Shown here: positions 8,322 to 17,705 of the stretch, piece by piece
How positions within the stretch are numbered: position 1 is the first letter of the stretch
Layout of the letters: every line of letters begins with the position of its first letter
Source: Mycobacterium paraseoulense
GTDB taxonomy: Bacteria > Actinomycetota > Actinomycetes > Mycobacteriales > Mycobacteriaceae
Length of the DNA stretch: 64,000 nt
Direction: 5' to 3'
Assembly: GCF_010731655.1 (NCBI RefSeq)
Contig: NZ_AP022619.1
Location: forward strand, 372,001-436,000
Notes under the pieces: generated by a model
Seen by the model: only the letters and a program-made list of their open reading frames with translations
Database searches by the model: none
Told to the model about the DNA's origin: nothing
Made by a program: the position numbers and the translations under genes

Positions 8322-10148
8322 ATGACGACAGCCGAGCGCCCGGCCACCCTGTGTGAGGCGTTCCAGCGCACCGCGTCGATCGATCCGGATGCCGTCGCCC
8401 TTCGGACTCCGGGCGACACGCAGACGATGACGTGGAGCGAGCTTGCGGCGCGGGTGCGAAAGGTCACCGCGGGCCTGGCAGGCCTGGGCGTCGGACGCGG
8501 CGACACGGTGTCGTTGATGATGGCCAACCGCATCGAGTTCTACCCCTTCGAGATCGGCGCCCAACACCTCGGCGCCACTTCGTTTTCGGTGTACAACACG
8601 CTGCCCGCCGAGCAGCTGAGCTACCTGTTCGACAACGCCGGCACCAGGGTCGCGATCTGCGAGGAGCAGTACGTGGACCGCATCCGCGCCAGCGGCGCCC
8701 CCATCGAACACATCGTCTGCATCGACGGTTCACCGCCCGGCACCATGTCGGTCGACGACGTGTACGCCGCCGCGCCGGCCGATTTCGACTTCGAGGCGAC
8801 GTGGCGGGCGGTGCTGCCCGACGACGTCGTCACGCTCATCTACACCTCGGGGACCACCGGAAATCCCAAGGGCGTGGAGATGACCCACGCCCATCTGCTG
8901 TTCGAGGCGTATGCCCTCAACAGCGTCCTGCCGTCGGAGTTCGGTGACCGGGTCACGTCGTACCTGCCGACGGCGCACATCGCCGACCGGGTGATGGGCC
9001 TGTACGGCCTGGAAGTGTTCGGTGCCCAGGTCACCGTCGTCTCCGATATCCGCGCCATTGCCGCGGCGCTGCCCGACGTGCGGCCCACGGTGTGGGGCGG
9101 GGTGCCGCGCGTGTGGGAAAAGCTCAAGGCCGGAATCGAATTCGCCGTCAGCAGTGAGACGGACGAAATCAAGCGTCAGGCGTTGCAGTGGGCGATGTCG
9201 GTGGCCGGCAAGCGCGCCGCCGCCCTGCTGGCCGGCGAGCCGATGTCCGGCGAGCTGGCCGCCGAATGGGCCCGGGCCGACGAGTTGGTGCTGTCCAGGC
9301 TGCGCGAGCGGCTCGGCTTCGGCGAACTGCGGTGGGCGGTGTCGGGCGCGGCCCCGATCCCCAGGGAGACGCTGGCGTTCTTCCTCGGCATCGGCGTTCC
9401 GATCGCCGAAGTGTGGGGGATGTCGGAACTGAGCTGCGTCGCCAGCGTCTGCCATCCTCACGACGCGCGCCTGGGCACCGTCGGCAAGCTGCTTCCCGGA
9501 ATGGAGGGCAAGGTCGCCGACGACGGCGAATTCCTCGTCCGGGGCCCGCTGGTGATGAAGGGCTACCGCAAGGAACCCGCCAAGACCGCCGACGCCATCG
9601 ACGCAGACGGGTGGCTGCACACCGGCGACATCATCGACGTCGACGACGAGGGCCACCTGAGGATCGTCGACCGCAAGAAGGAGTTGATCATCAACGCCGC
9701 CGGAAAGAACATGTCGCCGGCCAACATCGAGAACACCGTGCTGGCCGCGTGCCCGATGATCGGCGTGATGATTACGATCGGTGACGGGCGGCCGTACAAC
9801 GCCGCGCTGATGGTCTTCGACGCCGAGTCGGTCGGTCCATACGCGGCCCAACTGGGACTGGCCGAGACGTCGCCCGCGGCCCTGGCGACCCACCCGGAGG
9901 TCATCGCCCGGGTCTCCGCGGGTGTGGCCGAGGGCAACGCCAAATTGTCGCGGGTGGAACAGATCAAGCGCTTCCGGATATTGCCGTCGCTGTGGGAGCC
10001 GGGGGGAGACGAGATCACGTTGACCATGAAGCTCAAGCGCAAGCCGATCATGACGAAGTACGCGAGTGAGATCGAGGAGCTCTACGCGCCCGAGTTGCAC
10101 CCGGATGTGCACGAGCCTTCGGCGGCCGCGACGGTGCAGCCGGCATGA
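8322..10148 (+). CDS. fadD11: long-chain fatty-acid--CoA ligase FadD11
   Basis: 608-residue acyl-adenylate-forming enzyme that activates fatty acids to acyl-CoA with ATP. The A3 phosphate-binding loop YTSGTTGNPKG lies at 174-184. The GMSELS motif and the hinge segment (LHTGDIIDVDDEGHLRIVDR) followed by KKELIINAAGKN are intact, and a C-terminal lid lysine lies in LKRKP. A GGAGGA site precedes the ATG. In M. tuberculosis H37Rv this gene is annotated as two pieces (fadD11.1 and fadD11); here it is a single open frame. It overlaps plsB1 by four bases, so acyl-CoA made here may feed the acyltransferase directly. Confidence 0.93.
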   Translation: MTTAERPATLCEAFQRTASIDPDAVALRTPGDTQTMTWSELAARVRKVTAGLAGLGVGRGDTVSLMMANRIEFYPFEIGAQHLGATSFSVYNTLPAEQLSYLFDNAGTRVAICEEQYVDRIRASGAPIEHIVCIDGSPPGTMSVDDVYAAAPADFDFEATWRAVLPDDVVTLIYTSGTTGNPKGVEMTHAHLLFEAYALNSVLPSEFGDRVTSYLPTAHIADRVMGLYGLEVFGAQVTVVSDIRAIAAALPDVRPTVWGGVPRVWEKLKAGIEFAVSSETDEIKRQALQWAMSVAGKRAAALLAGEPMSGELAAEWARADELVLSRLRERLGFGELRWAVSGAAPIPRETLAFFLGIGVPIAEVWGMSELSCVASVCHPHDARLGTVGKLLPGMEGKVADDGEFLVRGPLVMKGYRKEPAKTADAIDADGWLHTGDIIDVDDEGHLRIVDRKKELIINAAGKNMSPANIENTVLAACPMIGVMITIGDGRPYNAALMVFDAESVGPYAAQLGLAETSPAALATHPEVIARVSAGVAEGNAKLSRVEQIKRFRILPSLWEPGGDEITLTMKLKRKPIMTKYASEIEELYAPELHPDVHEPSAAATVQPA

Positions 10149-12037
10149 GCACCGGACCGGGGGCGACGGCCCGTGAGCTCGGCCGGGTGGGAGTGCGAAA
10201 GCTGCTGCAGCGCACCGGCATTGTCGAGGAATCGACGACACCGCTGACCACCGACCCGGCGGAGGTTGTCCAGCTGCTCGCCGCCCCGTGGTATGACGAG
10301 CGGCTTAGCGCGCTGGCCGACGAGCTCGGGCGGGACTTGCCCGGCGTGCGCGCCGAGGCCGCCTGCTACCTGAGGGAGATGGCGCCCTCGCTGGACGAGC
10401 GCGCGGTGGAGGCCTGGCGCGGCTTCAGCCGCTGGCTGATGCGGGCCTACGACGTGCTGGTCGACGAGGATCAGATCGCGCAGCTGCGCAAGCTGGATCG
10501 CAAAGCGACGCTGGCGTTTGCCTTCTCGCATCGCTCCTACCTGGACGGCCTGCTGCTGCCGGAGGTGATTCAGGCCAACCGGCTCTCGCCCGCCCTCACC
10601 TTCGGCGGCGCCAATTTGAACTTCTTCCCGATGGGGATCTGGGCCAAGCGCACCGGCACGATCTTCATCCGGCGCCAGACCAAAGACATCCCCGTCTACC
10701 GCTTCGTATTGCGCGCGTACGCGGCGCAGCTGGTGCAAAACCACGCCAACCTCACCTGGTCGATCGAAGGCGGCCGCACCCGGACCGGCAAGCTGCGGCC
10801 CCCGGTGTACGGGATCCTGCGCTACATCAGCGACGCCGTCGACGAAATCGACGGCCCCGAAGTGTATTTGGTGCCCACGTCGATCGTCTACGACCAGCTG
10901 CACGAGGTCGAGGCGATGACCACCGAGGCCTACGGTGCGACCAAGCGCCCCGAGGACTTCCGTTTCCTGGTTCGGCTGGCGCGCCAGCAGGGGGAGCGGC
11001 TGGGCCGCGCCTACCTGGACTTCGGCGAACCGCTCCCGCTGCGCAAGCGCCTGGAAGAGCTGCGCGCCGAGGAGACCGGAACGGGCACCGAGATCGAACG
11101 CATCGCGCTGGACGTCGAGCACCGGATCAACCGCGCCACCCCGGTCACCCCCACCGCGGTGGTGAGCCTCGCGCTGCTGGGTGCCGACCGCTCGCTGTCC
11201 ATCAGCGAGGTGCTGGCCACCGTGCGGCCGCTGGCCAGCTACATCGCGGCGCGGAACTGGACTGTGGCCGGCGCGGCCGACCTGACGAATCGGTCGACCA
11301 TCCGCTGGACGCTGCATCAGCTCGTCGCCTCGGGGGTGGTCAGCGTGTATGACGCCGGCACCGAACCGGTCTGGGGGATCGGTGCGGACCAGCACCTGGT
11401 CGCCGCGTTCTACCGCAACACCGCCATCCACATCGTGGTCGATCGCGCCATTGCCGAGACGGCCCTGCTGGCCGCCACGGAAGACGCCGAAAACTCCGTC
11501 GACGGCTTGGTGTTGCCGGCGACGGTGCGCGACGAGGCGCTGAGCCTGCGCGAGTTGCTGAAGTTCGAGTTCCTGTTCTCGGCGCGTGCGCAATTCGAGA
11601 AGGACCTCGCCGACGAGGTGCGCCTGATCGGGCGCGTGGAGGACACCAGCAAGGCGGCCAGGGCGGCCGACGTCCGCGGCCTGCTGGAGAAGGCCGATCT
11701 GCTGCTGGCGCACTTGGTCCTGCGCCCGTTCCTGGACGCCTACCACATCGTCGCCGACCGGTTGGCCGCCTACGACGACGAATCATTCGACGAGGACGCG
11801 TTTCTCGCCGAATGCCTCGAGGTCGGCAAGCAGTGGGAGCTGCAGCGCAGGATGGCCAGCGCCGAGTCCAGGTCGATGGAGTTGTTCAAGACCGCGCTGC
11901 GGCTGGCCCGGCACCGCGAGCTGGTGGACGGCTTCGAAGACCTGGATGTCGCGCGGCGACGCCGCGAGTTCGCCGACGAGATCGCCACGGCCGTCCGGCG
12001 GGTCAACACCATCGCGGGACTGGCCGGGGCACGCTAG
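10145..12037 (+). CDS. plsB1: glycerol-3-phosphate acyltransferase PlsB1
   Basis: 630-residue acyltransferase of the PlsB/GPAT family that transfers an acyl chain to glycerol-3-phosphate, the first step of phospholipid and triacylglycerol synthesis. The catalytic HX4D is H129-RSYL-D134. Block II (GIWAKRTGTIFIRR) and block III (IEGGRTRTGKLRPP), which bind glycerol phosphate, are present. A long alpha-helical C-terminal half is usual for the family. The ATG overlaps the fadD11 stop (ATGA), so the two are coupled. Length is close to M. tuberculosis PlsB1. Confidence 0.93.
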   Translation: MSTGPGATARELGRVGVRKLLQRTGIVEESTTPLTTDPAEVVQLLAAPWYDERLSALADELGRDLPGVRAEAACYLREMAPSLDERAVEAWRGFSRWLMRAYDVLVDEDQIAQLRKLDRKATLAFAFSHRSYLDGLLLPEVIQANRLSPALTFGGANLNFFPMGIWAKRTGTIFIRRQTKDIPVYRFVLRAYAAQLVQNHANLTWSIEGGRTRTGKLRPPVYGILRYISDAVDEIDGPEVYLVPTSIVYDQLHEVEAMTTEAYGATKRPEDFRFLVRLARQQGERLGRAYLDFGEPLPLRKRLEELRAEETGTGTEIERIALDVEHRINRATPVTPTAVVSLALLGADRSLSISEVLATVRPLASYIAARNWTVAGAADLTNRSTIRWTLHQLVASGVVSVYDAGTEPVWGIGADQHLVAAFYRNTAIHIVVDRAIAETALLAATEDAENSVDGLVLPATVRDEALSLRELLKFEFLFSARAQFEKDLADEVRLIGRVEDTSKAARAADVRGLLEKADLLLAHLVLRPFLDAYHIVADRLAAYDDESFDEDAFLAECLEVGKQWELQRRMASAESRSMELFKTALRLARHRELVDGFEDLDVARRRREFADEIATAVRRVNTIAGLAGAR

Positions 12038-12108
12038 GCGGTGGTGCCCTGGTGGCCAATGTGCGAATAGTGAGATAGTCACGCCCGACGCAAGTTGGCA
12101 ACAGAAGC

Positions 12109-12131
12109 TTGTCGTACCCCCCTGCGATGAT
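12109..12131 (+). promoter_or_regulatory. RecA-NDp (DNA-damage) type promoter of the 13E12-family gene
   Basis: TTGTCGTAC, eight bases, then GATGAT. This is close to the mycobacterial RecA-NDp consensus (TTGTCRGTG-N8-TANNNT), which drives LexA-independent DNA-damage induction. The -10 ends 6 bases before the ATG at 12138, implying a leaderless mRNA. Confidence 0.55.
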
Positions 12132-12137
12132 GAAGTC

Positions 12138-13385
12138 ATGTCGTCGATCGCATCGCCTCCCGTGGAGGCGAATCCTGCTGAGCGGCTTGAGGTGTTGTTC
12201 GATGAGTTGGCGGAGTTGGCCGGTCAGCGCAACGCGATCGACGGGCGTATCGTGGAAATCGTCGCGGAGCTCGATCGCGACGAGCTCTGCGGTGCCACCG
12301 GTGCGCGGTCGGCTGCGGCGTTGGTGGCCTGGAAGCTGGGCTGCTCGCCGGCGAACGCGCACACGATCACCGATGTCGCGCGCCGGCTTCACGCGTTCCC
12401 GCGCTGCGCCCAAGGCATGCTTGAGGGTCGGTTGTCGCTGGATCAGGTCGGGGTCATCGCGGCGCGGGCGGGTGAGGGCTCTGATGAGCACTACGCGGAG
12501 TTGGCCCGGGTCGCCACGGTCAACCAGCTGCGCACCGCGGTCAAGCTGGAACCGCGACCCGAACCCGATTCCGGGCCGCAACGGCACCCCTCGATCACCA
12601 AGACGTCCAGCGACGAGTTCACCTGGTGGCGGATCAAACTTCCGCACCTGGATGCGGCGAAGTTCGACGCGGCGTTGGCCTCTCATCGTGACGCGCTGAT
12701 CGCCGAGTGGAAGCGCGATCGCGGCGATCGAGGCGCCGCGTCCGATGCCCTGCCGCCGTTGCCGGGCACCATCGAGGCGTTCATGCGCCTGGTCGAGGCC
12801 GGATGGGATGCCGAGGCGGCCCGCCGGCCGCACGGGCAGCACACCACGGTGGTGGTGCACGTCGATGTCGAGCAGCCTGCGGCCGCACTGCATCTGGGTC
12901 CGCTGCTCACCGACGCCGAACGCCGCTACCTGACCTGCGATGCCACCTGCGAGGTGTGGTTCGAACGCGACGGTGAGGTCATCGGCGCCGGGCGGGCGAC
13001 GCGCCAGATCAGCCGGCGGCTTCGCCGCGCACTCGAGCATCGCCACCCCACTTGCGCGGTTCCCGGCTGCGGCGCTACCCGGGGTCTGCACGCCCACCAC
13101 CTCCGGCATTGGGAAGACGGCGGCCCCACCGAGTTGGCCAACCTGGTGCTGGTGTGCCCATATCACCACCGGTTGCACCACCGGGGCGTCGTCACGATCA
13201 CCGGACCCGCCAACGATCTCGTGGTCACCGACAGCTCGGGCCGACCGCTCAGCGCGGGATCGCTTGCGCGTGCGCCCAACCAAGCCCCGCCCGACGTCCC
13301 GCCATGCCCCGGGCCCGCCGGCGAGCGCGCCGACTGGTGGTGGTACGAACCCTTCCAACCCCAACCACCGCCAAGCAACAACTAG
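12138..13385 (+). CDS. 13E12-repeat-family protein, DUF222 plus HNH endonuclease domain
   Basis: 415-residue member of the 13E12/REP family. DUF222 covers about residues 10-290. A C-terminal HNH/McrA-like domain (about 300-350) holds CAVPGC, HAHHLRHWEDGG and CPYHHRLHH, giving zinc-binding cysteines and the catalytic histidine pair. The tail is proline-rich. Family knowledge: these genes are multicopy in mycobacteria, several are DNA-damage induced, and one serves as the phiRv1 integration target; their biochemical role is unsettled. It lies where M. tuberculosis carries frdABCD, so this is an accessory insertion. Confidence 0.88.
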   Translation: MSSIASPPVEANPAERLEVLFDELAELAGQRNAIDGRIVEIVAELDRDELCGATGARSAAALVAWKLGCSPANAHTITDVARRLHAFPRCAQGMLEGRLSLDQVGVIAARAGEGSDEHYAELARVATVNQLRTAVKLEPRPEPDSGPQRHPSITKTSSDEFTWWRIKLPHLDAAKFDAALASHRDALIAEWKRDRGDRGAASDALPPLPGTIEAFMRLVEAGWDAEAARRPHGQHTTVVVHVDVEQPAAALHLGPLLTDAERRYLTCDATCEVWFERDGEVIGAGRATRQISRRLRRALEHRHPTCAVPGCGATRGLHAHHLRHWEDGGPTELANLVLVCPYHHRLHHRGVVTITGPANDLVVTDSSGRPLSAGSLARAPNQAPPDVPPCPGPAGERADWWWYEPFQPQPPPSNN

Positions 13386-13480
13386 GTCGGTTTGCGAACC
13401 AACGGCCGGTAGCACTTCGCCGCGACGTGGAACACCACCCACCTCCGACACACCGAGAAGGTGATGGGCAAGCTCTTCTC

Positions 13481-14089
13481 ATGATCCGAATGGCAACGCC
13501 GGATGATGCGGACGCTATCGCAGACATTTATGCGCCATACGTGCGCGACTCCGCGATCTCCTTCGAGGCGGCGCCGCCGAAGGCCCAGGAGATGCGGTCG
13601 AGGCTGTCCGCCACTTTGACCGACCTGCCCTGGCTGGTCATCACCCATGCCGACGTCGTCAGGGGCTACGCCTACGCAAGTCCGCACGGCGAGCGGGCCG
13701 CCTACCGATGGTCCGTCGACGTGTCCATCTACCTCGACGGGTCGTCTCGCCGGAAGGGAAACGGCCGCCGGACATACTCCGCATTGCTCAATCTGCTTGC
13801 CGCGCAGGGGTATATCAATGCATTCGCCGCCATTGCGCTGCCTAATCCCGCAAGCGTCGGTCTGCACGAGTCGATGGGTTTCGCCTGTGTCGGCGTGTTC
13901 GATGGGGTGGGCTTCAAGAACGGGGCATGGTGGGACATCGGCTGGTGGCGCTGCCGCCTGGCCGAGCGGCCCGGGCGGCCCAGCGACCCGCTGCCCTGGT
14001 CGCAGCTACCGACCCGGACAATTGAGGCTGCGCTAAGAGCACGACCGATGAGCGTTGACGCAGGCGGCACCGCTGGACGTGCGCTATGA
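13481..14089 (+). CDS. GNAT N-acetyltransferase, phosphinothricin-acetyltransferase-like
   Basis: 202-residue GNAT protein. The opening MIRMATPDDADAIADIYAPY and the SISFEAAPP-like segment are characteristic of the Pat/Bar (phosphinothricin or methionine-derivative) acetyltransferase group. The acetyl-CoA loop appears as RRKGNGRR, a divergent form of the usual R/Q-x-x-G-x-G/A, and the conserved NPASVGLHESMGF helix is present. The extended C-terminus (about 170-202) is unusual. True substrate unknown. It may be cotranscribed with the DUF6065 gene 46 bases downstream. No ribosome site stands out. Confidence 0.8.
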   Translation: MIRMATPDDADAIADIYAPYVRDSAISFEAAPPKAQEMRSRLSATLTDLPWLVITHADVVRGYAYASPHGERAAYRWSVDVSIYLDGSSRRKGNGRRTYSALLNLLAAQGYINAFAAIALPNPASVGLHESMGFACVGVFDGVGFKNGAWWDIGWWRCRLAERPGRPSDPLPWSQLPTRTIEAALRARPMSVDAGGTAGRAL

Positions 14090-14135
14090 CTTGATGGGTA
14101 ACCGTCCGCGGCAAGCGGCGAATCGAGGGGAGTCG

Positions 14136-14921
14136 ATGAGTGCCAAGTCCGGCGGGCCGACCCGCCCGCTGATCGCGTTCACCAGCCAGGACAACGCACC
14201 ACCGGTAACGCCGGCGCCGATCAGCCGGAAGTGGATGTCGGAGATGCGGAACGGTTGGCCGAATCGGTGTTTGCCGATGCTGATCGCCAACCAGAGCGGC
14301 TGGGAACTGCGCAATCCGTGCGCATTCACCGCCACCTGGATGGGCGGGGACGACAGCGCGGGGGTGATCGTCGCGCCCGACCGGCGCGACGAAGGGCAGC
14401 TGCTGCCCTTCAGCCACTTCGGTCACGGCATCCTGACCTGGCATCTGCCGATGCTGTTTCGCACCCCGCCCGGCTACAACCTGTTGGTCCGCGGGCCGGC
14501 GAATTATCCGAAGGACGCCGTATCGCCGCTGGAGGGCGTCGTCGAAACCGACTGGGCCACATCCAGTTTCAGTATGAGCTGGCAGATCACTCGGAAGATG
14601 ATGCCGGTGCGATTCGAGGTCGACGAGCCGATCTGCATGATCGTCCCCCAGCGCCGGGGTGAGCTTGAGGAGTTCGCCCCGGAACTCAGGCCCATCGACT
14701 CCGACGAGGAAGTGCGCCGCAAACACGAGTTCTTCCTCCGTTCACGCGACGAGCTGGGCCGGGCGCAGGCCGCGACCAACCCCGCCGTGGGCGAGCGGGT
14801 GCCGTGGCAAGGCGACTACACGCGGGGCCGGCATGCCGACGGCGAGGCCGGCGCGCCCGATCACCAGACGCGCATCCACCTTCGCCCCTTTGCCGCATGG
14901 CAGCGGGAGCCGCACCGGTAG
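14136..14921 (+). CDS. DUF6065 family protein
   Basis: 261-residue soluble protein that I recognise as DUF6065 from conserved blocks: [62 protein letters not shown] and [12 protein letters not shown]. No catalytic motif is known for this family and no function should be assumed. There are no signal peptide or membrane segments. The ATG at 14136 is preferred over upstream in-frame TTG (14055) and ATG (14094) because GAGGGGAG lies just ahead of it. It ends an accessory insertion between plsB1 and the Rv1558-like gene. Confidence 0.75.
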   Translation: MSAKSGGPTRPLIAFTSQDNAPPVTPAPISRKWMSEMRNGWPNRCLPMLIANQSGWELRNPCAFTATWMGGDDSAGVIVAPDRRDEGQLLPFSHFGHGILTWHLPMLFRTPPGYNLLVRGPANYPKDAVSPLEGVVETDWATSSFSMSWQITRKMMPVRFEVDEPICMIVPQRRGELEEFAPELRPIDSDEEVRRKHEFFLRSRDELGRAQAATNPAVGERVPWQGDYTRGRHADGEAGAPDHQTRIHLRPFAAWQREPHR

Positions 14922-15006
14922 CGATCGCCCCGCCCGCGTTGCGTACGGTGCTCGCGCCACCCGCCGGGCCCATCGCCCCCGGGGCCCGCGACATAGAGTT
15001 GGTGGC

Positions 15007-15444
15007 ATGCCACTTTCAGGGGAATACGCGCCGAGTCCATGGGATTGGGCCCGCGAGCAGGCGGAGAAGTACGAGCAGTCGGGCGGGACCGAAGCCACGG
15101 ACATGAAGGGCAAGCCCATCATCGTGCTGACGACGGTCGGGGCGAAGACGGGCAAGCTCCGCAAGACGCCGCTGATGAGGGTCGAGCACGACGGCGAGTA
15201 CGCGATCGTCGCCTCCCTCGGTGGGGCCCCGAAGCACCCCGTCTGGTACCACAACGTGGTCAAGAACCCCCGGGTCGAGCTGCAGGACGGCGCCACCACC
15301 CGCGAATATGACGCCCGCGAGGTGGTCGGCGACGAGAAGGCGGTGTGGTGGGAGCGTGCGGTCGAGGCCTGGCCGGACTACGCCGAATACCAGAAGAAGA
15401 CGGACCGGCAGATCCCGGTGTTCGTGCTGACCCCGGTCCGCTGA
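15007..15444 (+). CDS. deazaflavin (F420)-dependent nitroreductase/quinone reductase, Ddn family (Rv1558-like)
   Basis: 145-residue single-domain split-barrel protein. The block [26 protein letters not shown] is the Ddn-family F420 phosphate-binding region (K-T-G-x-x-R-x-x-P), and [16 protein letters not shown] follows as expected. Family knowledge: Ddn homologues reduce quinones and nitroimidazoles with F420H2; Rv1558 is the close mycobacterial relative at the same place before ilvA. The natural substrate is not established. The ATG at 15007 gives the usual family length. Confidence 0.88.
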   Translation: MPLSGEYAPSPWDWAREQAEKYEQSGGTEATDMKGKPIIVLTTVGAKTGKLRKTPLMRVEHDGEYAIVASLGGAPKHPVWYHNVVKNPRVELQDGATTREYDAREVVGDEKAVWWERAVEAWPDYAEYQKKTDRQIPVFVLTPVR

Positions 15445-15482
15445 ATTCCGGAGTTGGCGGGCGGGCATGGCACCATTGACCA

Positions 15483-16766
15483 GTGTCCGCCGAACTGAGC
15501 CATCACCCGAGCGTCTCGCCCCTTTCCGGGGCTGACATCGACGCCGCGGCCGCGCGGATCGCCGCGGTGGTCACGCCGACCCCGCTGCAGTTGTGTGACC
15601 GGCTGTCGGAGATCACCGGCGCGAACGTCTACCTCAAGCGGGAAGACCTGCAGGTGGTGCGCTCCTACAAGCTGCGCGGGGCCTACAACCTGCTGGTCCA
15701 GTTGTCCGATGAGGAGTTGGCCGCGGGCGTGGTGTGCTCGTCGGCGGGCAACCACGCTCAGGGCTTTGCCTACGCGTGCCGGACGCTCGGGGTGCACGGC
15801 CGCGTGTACGTGCCCGCCAAGACCCCGCAGCAAAAGCGGGACCGCATCCGCTACCACGGCGGGGAGTTCATCGAACTGATCGTGGGCGGAACGACATATG
15901 ACCTGGCCGCCGAGGCCGCGCTGGCCGATGTCGAGCGCACCGGCGCCACGCTCGTGCCGCCGTATGACGATCTGCGCACCATCGCCGGTCAGGGCACCAT
16001 CGCCGTCGAGGTGCTGGACCAACTGGACAACGAGCCGGACCTGGTGGTGGTCCCCGTGGGGGGCGGTGGGTGCATCGCCGGCATCACCACCTACCTGGCC
16101 GAGCGGACGACGAACACGTCGGTGCTGGGCGTCGAACCGGCCGGGGCCGCGGCGATGATGGCCGCGCTGGCCGCCGGCAAGCCGGTGACGCTGGACCACG
16201 TCGACCAGTTCGTCGACGGCGCCGCGGTGCGCCGCGCGGGCACGCTGACCTACGCCGCGCTGGCGGCCGCGGGTGACATGGTGTCGATCACCGCGACCGA
16301 CGAGGGAGCGGTGTGCACCGCGATGCTGGACCTCTACCAGAACGAGGGCATCATTGCCGAGCCCGCGGGCGCGCTGTCGGTCGCGGGGCTCCTGGAGGCC
16401 GACATCGAGCCCGGCTCCACCGTGGTGTGCCTCATCTCGGGCGGCAACAACGACGTCTCGCGCTACGGCGAGGTGCTGGAGCGCTCGCTGGTCCACCTCG
16501 GACTCAAGCACTACTTCCTGGTGGACTTCCCGCAGGAACCCGGTGCGCTGCGCCGGTTCCTCGACGAGGTGCTGGGCCCCGACGACGACATCACCTTGTT
16601 CGAGTACATCAAGCGCAACAACCGCGAGACCGGCGAGGCGCTGGTGGGCATCCAGTTGGCGTCGTCGGCCGACTTGGACGGCCTGCTCGCGCGGATGCGG
16701 GCGACCGAGCTGCACGTCGAACGCCTCGAGCCCGGCTCACCGGCCTACCGCTACCTGCTGTTCTAG
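15483..16766 (+). CDS. ilvA: threonine ammonia-lyase (threonine deaminase), biosynthetic
   Basis: 427-residue PLP enzyme converting L-threonine to 2-oxobutanoate, the committed step to isoleucine. K63 in SYKLRGAYN forms the Schiff base. The SSAGNHAQG and glycine-rich GGGGCIAG phosphate loops are intact. The C-terminal region from about residue 340 (FLVDFPQEPGALRRFLDEV) is an ACT-like domain, so feedback control by isoleucine is expected. The GTG start at 15483 gives near-identical length to M. tuberculosis IlvA. It is transcribed alone or with the downstream PAP2 gene 15 bases away. Confidence 0.96.
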   Translation: MSAELSHHPSVSPLSGADIDAAAARIAAVVTPTPLQLCDRLSEITGANVYLKREDLQVVRSYKLRGAYNLLVQLSDEELAAGVVCSSAGNHAQGFAYACRTLGVHGRVYVPAKTPQQKRDRIRYHGGEFIELIVGGTTYDLAAEAALADVERTGATLVPPYDDLRTIAGQGTIAVEVLDQLDNEPDLVVVPVGGGGCIAGITTYLAERTTNTSVLGVEPAGAAAMMAALAAGKPVTLDHVDQFVDGAAVRRAGTLTYAALAAAGDMVSITATDEGAVCTAMLDLYQNEGIIAEPAGALSVAGLLEADIEPGSTVVCLISGGNNDVSRYGEVLERSLVHLGLKHYFLVDFPQEPGALRRFLDEVLGPDDDITLFEYIKRNNRETGEALVGIQLASSADLDGLLARMRATELHVERLEPGSPAYRYLLF

Positions 16767-16781
16767 CCCCGGCCGCGAGGC

Positions 16782-17693
16782 ATGGACCAGCAGTATGGGC
16801 CCGGGTCTGGGGCGTTTGGCCTGGTCAGCGTCGGCATCATCGGTTCGCTCGCACTGCTTGTGTGCGCGGCGATCTGGGTTGCTGGGCGTGGACCCGCGTT
16901 CGGGATGCTCCGAAAGAGGGTGTCCAACTCGGCCGTGATCGGCAAAACGCTGACATGGTTGCGTGACCGGATCAGCGACAGGGGGTGGCCGCTGGCGCGT
17001 CGGTGGCCCGACAACGAGGCCGCCGGCGTCGCATTGCTTCTCGGGCTGGTCGTGGTAGCCGCGCTGGCGGTCGGCTTCACCGAAGTGCTCGACGACGTGC
17101 TCGAGGGCGACGGCATCGCCGGCATCGACCAGCCGGTGACTCGGTGGCTTGCGGCCCACCGTGAGCTGTGGCTGACCGCGGCCCTGCGGGCGGTCACTGC
17201 CGCGGGCGGACCCGTTTTTCTGGCTGCTCTCGCCGTCCCGATTGCCGTTGCCGCCGGCTACCGGTGCAGGTCATGGCGGCCCATGGTGCTGGCTCTGATT
17301 GGTGGCGGTGCGGTTCCGCTCGTGCTCTTCACCGCCAAAGCGTTGGTAGGCCGAAAACGACCGCCCCTGCCGTTCGCCCTCGTCGACGCCGACGGGTATT
17401 CGTTTCCGTCCGGACACGCGACCGGCACCGCGGCGGTCATGGTCATCTCTGCGTGGATGCTGACCCGCTGGCTGATCCCCTGGTGGACCGGGCGGGTGCT
17501 GGTCTGGACCATCGCGATCGGCTCGGCGTTCCTGGTCGGCTTCTCCCGCGTCTATCTGGGAGTCCATTACGTCAGCGATGTGCTCTCTGGCTGGTTGCTG
17601 GGACTGGCCTGGGCGGGCACCGTCATGCTCGTCGGAACCTGGTGGGACAACGCCCGGCGCGCAGGTGGCCGGCCGGGCGCCCGACAACCATGA
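16782..17693 (+). CDS. PAP2-family membrane phosphatase
   Basis: 303-residue integral membrane phosphatase. The three lipid-phosphatase signatures are complete: K186-x6-R193-P194, PSGH at 209-212, and S255-R256-x5-H262-x3-D266, with H262 as nucleophile and H212 as general acid. About six hydrophobic segments are visible, the first at the N-terminus. Family knowledge: PAP2 enzymes hydrolyse phosphatidate, undecaprenyl diphosphate or similar lipid phosphates; which one is not decided here. It lies in a block absent from the M. tuberculosis locus and is convergent with the next gene (12 bases apart). Confidence 0.87.
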   Translation: MDQQYGPGSGAFGLVSVGIIGSLALLVCAAIWVAGRGPAFGMLRKRVSNSAVIGKTLTWLRDRISDRGWPLARRWPDNEAAGVALLLGLVVVAALAVGFTEVLDDVLEGDGIAGIDQPVTRWLAAHRELWLTAALRAVTAAGGPVFLAALAVPIAVAAGYRCRSWRPMVLALIGGGAVPLVLFTAKALVGRKRPPLPFALVDADGYSFPSGHATGTAAVMVISAWMLTRWLIPWWTGRVLVWTIAIGSAFLVGFSRVYLGVHYVSDVLSGWLLGLAWAGTVMLVGTWWDNARRAGGRPGARQP

Positions 17694-17705
17694 GCACCCC
17701 GCGGT

